Below, piece by piece: positions 25,008-37,000 of a stretch of 64,000 bases of DNA. Within the stretch, counting starts at the first letter, position 1. Every line of letters begins with the position of its first letter. The notes under the pieces were generated by a model, which was not told the origin of the DNA, did not search any database, and saw only the letters and a list, made by a program, of their open reading frames with translations. A program made the translations under genes and the position numbers. Where the stretch lies: the NCBI GenBank assembly GCA_003117195.1, contig BDSI01000049.1:826501-890500 (forward strand), read 5' to 3'. Source of the DNA: Eudorina sp. 2006-703-Eu-15 (lineage: Eukaryota; Chlorophyta; Chlorophyceae; Chlamydomonadales; Volvocaceae).

Positions 25008-28000
25008 GTAAGCATTTCGCTTTAAACCGTTCCTCCGGCGCTGACCATTACGTTGAAGTTCCCACACCCGACTCCGGGTCGTGCAGTTGTACGGAACCAT
25101 TGAACGAATGAATGAACGTTACAGTGAATGGTTGGGCATACCGCTGGCGCAGTTATCCACCTTCCAACCCTCTAAATTACTCCAGCTGCCCTATGCAAGT
25201 GGTAGCCGCCCCCGAGTGTTCTCCGAAACCACAACTTGCTCGTGTTGGTAGACTGTTTGAGTTTTGAGGAAAACGTTAAAAAATGGTCACGGAGGCCCTC
25301 CCCCTCCCAACGCATCCCTTTGATGAGTCTCAGAAAGGCGAGACCCCCCACGAGACCCTGATCCGCGAGGCCCTGGAGTACCAGGAGCTGTACCACCATG
25401 AGAAGGGCAGCACCGAGGCGGTCAAGCAGGCGCGCATCGCCGAGATCCTGGCGGAGATCAAGGACACGGGGACCTACACACACACCTTTGACGAGCTGCA
25501 GCACGGGGCGCGGGTGGCGTGGAGGAACGCGCCCAAGTGCGCCAACAGGTCCGTCAGCCGCGAGGGAGGCCCAGCGCCCAGGCCTGCGCCGTCTCAAGCT
25601 TCCAAAAGTGCACTGATGCCATAGTGCACTGATGCTGAAGGCATTGTTTAGCGGTGAGGTGTTTTGGGGCTGATGTGCGGTAATACCGTAACCCACGTCC
25701 GTGCTGCAGTTCTACGCTACACATGAGCTGTGCGCCTGGATTGCCGCGCGCAAAGTAACACAGCTGATCCACCCATACCTGTGCCTGTACGCCCGGCTGT
25801 ACTGGCCCGTCCCATGTGCAGGAAGTTCTGGGAGGTGGGTAGTGGAGAGCGAGTGCGTCCGCCCCATCAGAAGAGCTATAGCAGCCTCCAGGGTGTGGAT
25901 CATCACTAACATAGGGGGAAGCAACCACACGAGGACAGAATCTGTCAAGTCTGGTGGGAACGGGTCGAATCTGATGTTTCGGGCCATTGGAATACGCCTT
26001 CACGTTGGTACGCGGAGGGGTTTGTACACCTGTGTGGATACAGTATGGACTGTGTGGTCAGACAGCCCATAGTGGCCAGTCATGTCTAACCCATGGTGGA
26101 TGCGTACATGTATGCCACCAGCTCCCACTGGCAGCACTGGAAGTCTCGCCCCGTGAGTCCTGTGTCTAGGGGACAGGATGTCCATGTCGCCTTGCTCCCT
26201 GCAGGAGCTCAACCTGCTGGACTACCGGCACGTGGAGACCCCCGAGGGCATGTTCCGCGCCTGCCTGGAGCTGCTGGAGGCCGCCACCCTCAGCTGCGTC
26301 ACCACCGCCAACATCGTGTGCTTCAGGCCGCAGACGCCGGGCACACAGGACGGGCCGCGCGTGTGGAACAGCCAGCTCATTCGGTTCGCAGGGTAAGGAT
26401 GGCGACCCGCGGAGTCCGCTGTAACATCCTTAATAATGATGGCGACATTCTCCTTCGGACAGGCGTGTAGATTTCTCCTTACTTTCATGACCTGGCCTGG
26501 CATAGACGCGATCCTTGGATGTCGGTGCCGTCGCACAGCGTGAGTCGATGCACGTATACAACCGCTTCATGCTCGCATGCACTGCAGCAACCGTGAACCT
26601 TACCATCCGCTCCAAAACTCTGTCCCATACGACTGCAGTTACCAGCAACCCGACAACACAATCATTGGGGACAAAGCTGAGGCAGACTTCACAACCATGA
26701 TCCGGGTACGACAATATTCGGTGTCAGACCGGCGGTCGATGTTTGAATGCTAATTGATGTCCAACCAAATTAGTTATCCTTACTTCCACACATCATTTTA
26801 TTTTTTACCATTATTCTCTACGGCACTTAGGACTTTCGTTTGCAGTGCACCAGCGCAACTTAAAAGTGTACCGATTTGACCTTCTGCAACGACACCTTCG
26901 GCAAACTTATTGATTTAAGTGAAATTGTAATAATAAAGGCTTGAATAACTCGTTGCAGAGTTGCGTTCGAGCTGTTGACCTGCCGCGCTATGCGGACCGG
27001 CACCTCTCTTCCAAACGCCTCGTCCGCGGCGCGACGAACCCCAACACCGCTGTGTAGTGGTTCCTGCGGTTTCATTACCTATCCGCACCGCGCCACAGGA
27101 GGAGTTCGGGTGGGAGCCCCCGGCCAGCCCAACCCGCTTCGATGTCCTGCCGCTGGTGCTTCAAGTGCATCCCGACCAGGAGCCCCAGGTACGGAAGTAC
27201 GTACGTAAGTACGCACGTAGGAGACCAACCAGGCATCCTGTAGTACCCACGTGTACCGCTTTGGGTACCGCCCAGAAGCACCCAGCAAGCCGCATCGTGC
27301 CCAGGAGGAACATTGAAGTGGAGCCGCTGCGCAAGTTCTCGCGCCGTCGTCCGTCTTGCGGCGCGCGAAATTGCTGCCTGATCCTCCCTCTTTTGGACAT
27401 TGAACAACGAACGAAGGGTCGGCTTGCGAAAGGTCGCCGGGGCCACTTACACTCACTCGAGCCTGCGCAGCGCCAGCAGCGCGGCCGTACCGAGCGACGG
27501 GCCGCACACTGACGACCCCGATGCGGGGGATGGGCGAGTATGGGCCGGAGTACCCCGGCGCAGCACTGCTCAGCACAGGGACGCCCGGTCGGGAATAAGG
27601 ATCCACCTTGAAACGGTTACACTATAGTGACCAAGCCAAGGATACGAGGCTTCTTGCGCACGTTTCCTCGTGGCTATCCGCCCAAGCAAGATTTTGGAAA
27701 CCCGAAACACAACGTTCTCGTCGGGGTAGAACTGTAGGGCGCCAGCCCCTACAAAGACAAACATGATCAGCTCTCCGCTACCTTCAGAGCAGCAAGGTCG
27801 TGGCTGTGCATTACGTTCGTTGGCGCCTGGTCGACGCTAACTTCCCGCACTGCACTTGATGATCGGTCGTACGGAACGTGTGGTGCAGTGACACATCGCT
27901 TATCATCCACGGTCGTCAATGCTGGGCGGCCGTTGTCGCTGTAGGCTGCTGAGGATGCATCCACAACCATGCTTCCCAGGTTTGATTCTGACGCACTTGT

Positions 28001-31000
28001 GCGTGTTTGTGCATGTTTGTGTGTTGCGCAGATGTTCAGCGTGCCTCCGCAGTACGTCCCGCGCGTGCCCATCAGCCACCCGGACTACCCTCAAATCGCG
28101 GAGCTGGGTCTGCAGTGGTACGCGGTGCCGGCGGTCAGCAACATCGAGCTCAGCGTCGGGGGCCTGCTCTACACAGCGGCGCCCTTCAACGGTGGGTGAA
28201 GGATGGAGCGCCGGCCGGCCTGTAGAATTTGGCGGCGGTGAGCGAGTAGAGCGACACTGCTGCCGTCCGCCAGGCCCTAGTATCCTCGCAGTCTTGCTTA
28301 GCACCGCTGACTTCTCACCCGTCCATTGTTGCTGATGCGGCAGGCTGGTACGCCGTCACGGAGATCGTGCGCAACCTGTGCGACGAGAACCGGTGAGTGA
28401 GTCTGCCTGTCGCCGATGTGACAGGTCATTGACGCTGGTACAGCTGGTATGGCGACGGGAGTGTGTATCTCCTCGCATGCATTCCTTCGCGTGCATTTCT
28501 CGCTTGCGTCGGTCGGTACTGCTCTCACGGTACTGCTCTCACTCCGTCCCGATAGCCGCTGCTCAGACCTGCTCAGACCTGCTCCTCTTGCTGTCTTCGA
28601 CCGAGCAGTTTCCGCCCGCCGTGGTCTCAATTCGACTGGTGAATTCTATTGGTGAATCCATATCACATACATCTGAGGGATTGGACGCACGCACATACAA
28701 TGTTGCACTCGTGCTTTCCTTGGTTGATGAGAATGCCTACCCGTCCCTGCGCTCGATCGATCGCCAGGTACGACCAGACGTCCGCCGTGGCGACTAAGCT
28801 GGGCCTGGACATGCGCAGCGACGGCAACATGTGGCGCGATCAGGCGATCGTGACCGTCACCCAGGCGGTCATGAGCTCGTTCCGCGCCGCGGGGTACGGC
28901 ATGGTGGACCACCACACCCTCATGAAGAACTTCTGGACCTGGTGCGTGGATGGGGCGGGGGGGACGCGTGTTTACTGCAAGGGTTAGTTGCCAACTTCCG
29001 AATTGGAGTCAGGTTTTATCCTCAGGGCCTGCGTCATTGGAGATAGATGGATACTACTACGATACAGCTACATGTCTATGTAGACGCGGTGTGTAGTGTG
29101 ATCCTATCTGTGCGGCAAGATGTCCCTTCGCTGTCCCTGACAGCTTGACCGCGATGCACAGAGGCAATATCCTATGGCATACTGAAAGGGGTTACCCCTG
29201 CTAGGTGTGGTTGTGGCTCGCGCACGCAGCCGGCAGCCGCGAGTTGAAAATCACGGAGAGGTTCGGGCTCACGGGCAGGGTCAAGAGAGACGCGGCCTGA
29301 AACTGAGACCGCCCACTTTTTCGCCGGCCGGCTGCTTGCTTGCTCGCCCAGGTACAACCGTGAGAAGGAGCGGCGCGGCTTCGCGCCCGGCAACTGGAAG
29401 TGGATCATCCCGCCGGTCAGCCCCACCGCCAACATCAAGTGCTACCTGGAGCTCAACAAAATGACCGACTACACGCTCAAGCCGGGATACTGGTGGGTGC
29501 GAGGGTCACGCTTACCTCGCTTCGGCTAGCCACCTTAATTTCCTTGGCTGGGGCTCCCCGCGTTTCATCGATCACGCACTCGCATCGGCGGGTCCGACGG
29601 CCAAGCTACCTGCACTGCTGAACTGAGGGTCAAAATTTCTGAAAGCTGCCAGCATGTACGGCGGGTCCGCCTTGTATCGGGTTGCAAAACCCACCACGCT
29701 CATTGGTCGTACCCTTGCAGACTCAGTGCTTCCCTGTGGAAGGCAAGCCCATCTATCCAGCAGCCAGCTGCCCTGATTCACAAACCTGCAGTTGGCGGCT
29801 TGATTGACTTGCTACCCAGCAGACACGCGCGTGCAAACATACCTGTGCGGATGTGCTCGTGGCCGCTGCTGGTACTGCTCTCGAGCGCAGGATGTGCCCC
29901 GGATGGAGCAAGTACCGCGCGAGGCTGAACGAGGCGCGCAGAGCGTCCGCTGGCGGTGCGGCGGCGGCCGCGGCGTCCTTGAAGGCAGACATGCAGCGAA
30001 TTGCAACGTGGCGGCGAGCGGCGGCGGGCGGCCAGGCCTTCACCATGATCATCTACGCATCCGTTACTGGCAAGTAATACACACCGCATCCGCTGTTACT
30101 GGCAAGTAATTCATACCGCATCGATCCGCCGTTACTGGCAAGCAGCACCGGCCGGGGCTGTGCGTTACGTACGTAACAGGGGTACTATCGGGAGACAAGT
30201 GAGGAGGACGCCTACATGCGTCCTGCCAGCATGCAGAGATCGAGCGAGTCGCCGCTGCCACACCATGGATGTGTGCATCTTCCTTGTCAACGGTCTCTTG
30301 TTGGCTGTTCAATTCGATCTATCGGTCCCTGATCATCAACGAACTTGGCCTTAGCCATTCCCCTGGGCATCAAGCGAGCGAGGTTTGTGACCGCAAACAG
30401 GGTTGCAAATTTCATCCGCATCGGGAGCACGTGGTTAAGAAGAAGGGAAATCGGCTTGGACAGCCCGGTCGGCAGGTCGATCTAGTCCGCCCTCGCTGTA
30501 AGGTGCTTGCTTGCGCTACGGCCGAAGGAAAAGCCCGAGACGCGTCAAGGATGTTGGACCGAAGGGTCCGGTCACATACCAAGATACCAGCCGACGGACA
30601 TGTAGGGGCCGCCGGCGGATACATGCGTGAGCAAAATCAAACCCTCCAAACCGCCAGATTGGCTGTTCTCTGAATAAATGCTTGTTGGGCTCGGCGGCCC
30701 AGCCAGTAGTATTATTTCTTTCTTTCGGGCCCGGCTTCTTGCTCGTCTCTTTCAAGTCGATCGCTGCTGGTCGCATTTAGAGTCGATCGCTGCTTGCCTG
30801 TTTCTTTCAGTCGGTCTCCTCTTGCCTGCTGAAGTCGGTCCTTATTGCCTTAATGTTTAGTCGATCTTAGCTCGCTTGTCACTTCGAATCGATCTCTTGT
30901 TGCCTGGTCAAGTCGGGCTCTTGTTGCCTATTCAAGCCGGTCTCTTCTTGCTTGCTTGTGTGAGTCGATCTCTGCTTGCCTGTTTCAATCAGTCTCCGCT

Positions 31001-34000
31001 TGCCTGTTTGGGTCAGTCCCTTCTTGCTTGTTTGACGCCAGGTACGACCGCCAAGTACGCTGAGGCCGTGGCGTCGGTTCTTCGCGCCGCCATCCCCGTC
31101 GCGGTCGTGAATGTGGAGGTGAATGGAGGGGAGCGAGGTGATGGAGGCGCGGAGCTTCGGAGCGGGTGATTCATGTATGCACCCTGCCGTTTCCATCCTT
31201 GGTTGGAGTGAACATGTCACACGGTTGTCCCCCGTTGAATTATTATTAGGATGTTACAGCGGACCCCGCGGGTCATCGGTGACAGCCCCGGCGACAGCCG
31301 AGGCTTCCTCACCCGTTGAATGTAGATACCCGCGACAGGATGGACGACATAACACACACGAGACACACCAGCACGTGTGCTGCAGCATGCACTCGCAGCT
31401 GTATGTACGCGTAGTACGTAGCGTGAGGGAATGGTATATGTGCCCATTGAAAGTTTGCAACGGCATGCAAGCAACCATCAAAGTAGTTGCGTCGCATACG
31501 CTGATGACCAAGGTCGGGCGGCACGAGCGCGCAACGTACCGAATTTCGACGCGGTTTCCCGAAGGTACCTTCACAGGTTTATTTCCTTGGCCCATCCACC
31601 CGCCGCCGACAGGACTTCGAGCCCGACGGCTGGTCTGAGATGATCTCCCGAGCGACGTTCGTGGTGCTGATGACGTCGACGTACGGCCCCGGCGCGCCGC
31701 CCAGCTCGGCGGGGAAGTTCCTGTCCTGGGTGCAGAAGGGGCTGGCGCTGGGAGGTGCGTCCGTCCGTGACAGTTATTAGCAAAGCGAAGCGAAGCCGCG
31801 TGCTTGCAGGCTGCAGGGCGCGCTCTGCACCATGCGAGCGACTCGCTCTAATAAGTTCCTTGTCTTTGCGGGTCCTTGCGGGTCCTTGCGAGCTGCTGTG
31901 ATGCCTCCGGCCAGTCAAAGCTCGAACAGGAGCGAGGCTTCCTGACGTACCTTCGCGGCAGACGATTTCGATTGTGCAGCTGGGTCACATAGTCAATGTG
32001 CAGCTGGGTCACATGCATATTCAACGGTCATGCCGCTCCCTCACCTACCGGCAGGCGAGGCCCGTGAGGCGTTTGACGAGAAGCCCTTTGCCGTGCTGGG
32101 CTTTGGCTGCACCAGCTACCCGCGCTTCTGCGCCGCCGCGGACACGGTTCACACGCTGGTGTGTGCCACCGGCGCGCAGCCACTGCTGCCGGTTACCAAG
32201 GTACGGCTGCACTGGCCCGACAGACGTTGCCGCCGTACATACTAAATAGCTAGCTAGCTGCGCTGCCAAAATGAAGTAAATACGTACGTCGCCACCGGGG
32301 CCTATCACACCAGGTCTATCATACAGTTTAGCGGCTATATTTGTTCCATCTGTGTGGAACTCGTGATGCATTACATGTACTGGATGCATGTCAGGTAGGG
32401 TATCAACGAACTCCGCTCACATGCGACCGGCGAGAGCCCTCTCCCCGAGTAATGTGTAATGGATCTGCACTGTACGGTGTGTGGAGGCATACATGCTGTC
32501 AGAGTTCGCCAAAGACACTGAGGGCGGCCTGCTGGTAGATATGTACTCAGCCTTTGTTTGATGCCCTGTTAACACGCGCACTTCCTGCGCCTTCCCTCGC
32601 CTCCCTGCAGGTGGACTGCCTCAGCCACGAGGAGGTGTCGGTCTGGAGCTGGGCGCGCGACCTGCTCTCCGTGGTGGTCCAGAAGGACCTGCTGGAGCCG
32701 CACGTGGCCGAGGCCGCTGCGCCGCGCATCCCCATCACCCTGGACGGCAAGCCCAAGCCCTTCGTGCCCTGCTACACGCTGATCGACCTGGCAGGTGGGT
32801 GTGCGGAGCAAGCGTCGTCATCAGGCGGGGCAGGCACATACACGCACAGCACAGCACAGCACAGTCAGCCTGCTGCGGCTCCGTGCGTGTGCACACTCGC
32901 CACTTCGCTGGGGGTCCTTGTGGGGTATCGCTGTCACACCCACACTCTTGTTCAGTCCAGATACCGTTAAAGGCCTTGCTTGGGGTTGCACACATGCGTG
33001 CTGTGTGATAGCCGCGCGGGTAGGGCGGGGCCGCACAGACGGGAAGGGCGGACCCCCGCTGATGAAGTTGGGGGTGATGACAGCTAGCGGTCTATGCCAT
33101 ACATCCGCAGGTGTGGAGGGCGTGCGGGCGGCCGCGGATCGGTTCAGGAGCGAGGCGACGATAGTGGCGGTCTGCGAGCTGCGACGGGACCTACGGAACG
33201 AGCACGGCGCGGACACTGGGGGCCCGGCCACAAAGCAGGTGCGTCGATCGTACGTCTCCGTCCCATGAATGGTGGTGCGGGGGTTCGTTGCCCGGTTGCT
33301 GGCAGCCAACCCTTGACGTTGCGTGCGGTGCCTGCACATGCAGACACGCTGGCCAGTCTATAGGCTTTTTGTGATGAATGGTACCGTCTAGAGCACAAGA
33401 TCAACCTGCTGCTTTATTTGTTTATTTAGATCGCGTGCATGCAGTCTCACCACATGGGCGTGCATGGTTTCGGGGTGTGACTGCTGCGCCTTCAGACGAG
33501 AGGCCACGAGCGACCCCCGTGCGTTGCTTAATCTGTTTGTGGCCGTGACTTGCTCATCCATCCATCTCTCCTTCCAACCGCTTGGATGTGCGTGACAGGC
33601 GCGATACTGGTCCGGAATGAGTGCGTGCCGCGTTCCTCAGAATAGGTTGCCTCGCAAGATATATACCGGCGTTGTCTCGCGCCTAGTCATTTCTCACCAT
33701 GAGCAGGTCCATCGACCTCGCGCTAGCTTTGGACCCATCGACGGGTTGCAATATCGACGGGTTGTGTATGTGTCACTTATTACACAGGTCGTTCTCGACG
33801 TCAGTAAGCTCCCGGGTGGCGGCTTGTCGTACCTCGCGGGCGACGAGCTGGCCGTGTGGGCCGAGAACCCACCCGAGGCGGTTGCCGCCGTAGCAGCGGC
33901 TCTGGGCCTCCACGGCAGCCACCTGGACGCCATGTTCCTGCTCCAGCGGGTTCCGCTGCGCCAGCCTTCAGTACCTGTGGGGAGCGCCCTTGCGGAAGCT

Positions 34001-37000
34001 GTTGAGACCGCCAAGACCGGACTGGCGGTAGAGGATGACGTGGGGGGCCTGGACTGCGCGCCCTTCCCGCTGCCCAACAGCTACCGGACCATCCTCACCC
34101 GCTATGTCGCCCTGTACGACAAGCCGTCGTACGAGGCCATGCGTGCGCTGCCCCTATACGCGCCCGAGGCAAGCAAGTTGCGAGCGAGCGTGGCGGCACC
34201 CACAGTTCGGGACCGATCCTGATACCTCGTGCTGTTGCAGGCGTGGCAGGGGCCTGGTCACAAGTGTAAGAAGTGCTCTATAATAACTATTGTTGTTATC
34301 GATATTAGTACTACTTTTATTTGATTACTATAATATTAATCCTAAAAATATTTTTTACATATTGTTTTTGTTATTTTATTCCGACATGCATGCAACTTAA
34401 GCGCGTACGGGCGGTGTCGATGCACTTACCGCAACCTCTGACCCTGACGCGCTTTGGTTATTATTAGGATGTTACAGCGGACCCCGCGGGTCATCGGTGA
34501 CAGCCCCGGCTTTGGTTTATGGCCTGCAGGACGAGCGGCTAAAGGCCATCAGCAGGTCGTATGCGTCGTACCAGGACTGGGTGTCCGCCACGGGCATCCG
34601 CTGGTGCGACATGTGGAAGGAGTTCCCCTCCCTGATGGGTGAGTACATAAGAGAAGCCGTGTTCGCTGCCATAGACGTCGTGAGTAGTGCGCTTCAACCA
34701 ACACGATGTCACCCCATGCACGCGTTGTGTACCGCAGGCCGCGTCCCTCCCTCCGTGTTCTTCCAGCTGGCGCCCACCATCAAGCCGCGGCACTACTCCA
34801 TCAGCAGCTCCGCCTCCAAGCACCCGGGGCAGCTGCACCTCACCGTGTCCCGCCTGTCGTACCGACTGCCCTCGGGCGAAGTGCGCGACGGCTTCTGCTC
34901 GTCCTTCCTGGCCACCCGCAAGCCGGGCGACCGCGTCGGTGTCAAGGTGCTGCCCACCCCGGGCTTCCGCATGCCGCTGAACCCTTCGGCGCCGGTCATC
35001 ATGGTTGCGGCCGGAACCGGCATTGCGCCCTTCAAGTGAGTCCGGAACTGCTTGGTGGTAATATTTTCTCCAGCATATACGAGACAAGCGAAATCCACAA
35101 ATCTCAGTGATGTAGGCCGCACTTGACGAGACGCCTGTATGTCTGTGCGTGTATGTGTATGTGTGTGTATGTGTTCGTCAGGCACGGCAGGCGTGTGTGT
35201 GTGTATGCGTGTTTGCGTATGCGCGTGAAGTGCTTAACATGCTGGGCCTCACACGCGCTCTGGCGGCTTTCCGTTCGCGCAGGAGCTTTTGGGAGGAGCG
35301 CCTGGCGCGCAGTGCCGCCCCAGTTGTCGTGCAGAAGCTTGCAGAGCGAGGAGGCGGCGGAGTTGCCATCGACAAAATTACTGTCAAGCAGCAGCTGGGT
35401 CCGGGGTTGTTGATCTTCGGTTGCCGGAACAGTTCCAGCGAGTACATTTACTGCGATACAATCCAGGTACATAGCAGTACGCACTCCCTGATGTACGCGG
35501 AGCAGGCACGCTGCTTCACCGTACGTACATTCATCCCTTTTAGCGCTATCGTCTTCTTATTGGTGAAGACAAAAGGGCAGAATAAACAATGGTTTTTGGG
35601 CCGGTGGACATGGGCCATGTCCCTGACGTGGCCCCTGGTATGTACACACGCGACATGATATCCTCCATCCGTTGTAAGTCGTCCTGCTGCTGCTTACAGC
35701 CCCTCACTTACCGAGGCAGGGAATCGCTGTTGCTGCCAATCCGACGGCATTCCCATGCCGCCGCACATCCATATCTATGTAAGGTATGAACGTTTTCGCC
35801 GCCCGCCCGCCCCGCCCCGCGCTCTGCAATCAACCGCAGGAGGCCCTGTCGGAGGGCGCTCTGAGCCGCGTGCTGACGGCCTTCAGTCGTGAGCCCACGA
35901 CCCGCAAGCAGTACGTCCAGGATGTGGTGGTGTCGCACGCGGACGAGCTGATGCCGCTGTTGGGCGATCCCCACTGCCACGTCTACGTGTGCGGCAGCAG
36001 CAACATGGCGCAGGAGGTCGCGCTGGCCTTCCAAAAGGTGACCCCTGTCCACCCTATCCTTTGATTCCATCCAGCACGTGTAGGGCTGGTGCGCGCATGT
36101 GGCTGGGTTCTTATAGGTACGAGCCAGGTCCGCCGCCCTCCGCATTTGCAGCTTGCTTGATCCGTGCGTGATTCCTGGCCGATCATCACGTACAAATGTA
36201 CAAATGCGGACTTGTCGTACGTGCTGCATACGTCTTGTCTGTGCCGTTGATAATACCGCACCCATAGTACACACCCGAAGAAAAGTTCCAAACCGTGCCC
36301 AAAACAATTTTGCACGTATGTGAGTGAATGAACGTATGTGTGCGTGTGTGTATGTGTGTGGTACTGATCTTCAGGTGATGGGCGCACATAACTTCACAAG
36401 CCTGGTGGACAGTGGCCGCTATCACGAGGTATGCCAACGGTACTCATGCTGGCTGCTGGGAACTCCTAGAAAACCTAAGAAGCCCCCCGCTTCCGTGCGC
36501 CAAGGCCTACACGTTGCCGCCTACCTCCTGCATGTTGACATTCACCAGGACGTCTTCGGTATCGTCATACCCGACTACCGTGCCGCAATCAAGTCCGCGG
36601 CGACCAAGGGCACAATCACGCTGCTGGGCAACGCCAGCGCCTTCGAGGTGAGAGAGAGAGAGAGTCCGACCATGACGTCGCACCGTCTCCAATGCCTTAG
36701 AAAGCTAGGGTCCTCCGCCGGTTGCTGTACGACAGTTTAAACTGCGTTCCGTGGCGCGACGGGCTACGCTGCTGCATGCTGCTGTGTGTTGCATAAACGT
36801 ATATGGCTGTCACCGATGACCCGCGGGGTCCACTGTAACATCATTATTAGTAATAAACGGTACAGAGGGCTCCCACAAGGGATCATCGGCGCTACTATAC
36901 CAGGATGGAGGAACCCCAACAAGACCTAGCCGATCGGACAATGACGCAATACTACTCCCGCACCACAACGCCGCGGAAACCCAACAGGGTCGGAGCATTG

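Larger units (their letters stand above)
25334..29492 (+). other. NOS-A exons 3-11: heme/arginine/pterin oxygenase domain
   Basis: Exons: 25334-25548, 25822-25834, 26205-26392, 26639-26705, 27099-27188, 28032-28191, 28344-28392, 28768-28941, 29352-29492. Landmarks in order are WRNAPKCANR, the micro-exon giving KFWE, ETPEGMFRACLELL, GPRVWNSQLIRFAG, QQPD..IGD, RFDVLPLVLQ, VPISHPDYPQI, LGLQWYAVPAVSN, GWYAVTEI, LGLDMRSDGNMWRDQA, MVDHHTLMKNFW and WKWIIPPVSP. These align through the whole length of the NOS oxygenase family. Confidence 0.95.
29891..36647 (+). other. NOS-A exons 12-24: linker, FMN, FAD and NADPH domains
   Basis: Exons: 29891-30069, 31042-31118, 31613-31754, 32055-32200, 32611-32794, 33111-33238, 33788-34168, 34530-34638, 34738-35035, 35283-35466, 35840-36037, 36375-36428, 36549-36647. 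The FMN part shows IIYASVTGTTAKYAE, MTSTYGPGAPPSSAGKFLSW and LGFGCTSYPRFCAAAD. The FAD part shows RHYSISSS and FCSSF, the NADPH part GTGIAPFKSFWEER, FGCR, YVQD and VYVCGSSNMA. The end, RYHEDVFGIVIPDYR, matches the C-terminal tail of animal NOS. The FMN domain lacks room for the roughly 45-residue autoinhibitory insert of constitutive animal NOS. Confidence 0.93.

Noticed and set aside
31042..36647. Reductase as a separate cytochrome P450 reductase or flavohemoglobin gene
   Set aside because: It follows the NOS oxygenase in the same phase-consistent frame and has NOS-type blocks (YPRFCAAAD, RYHEDVFG).
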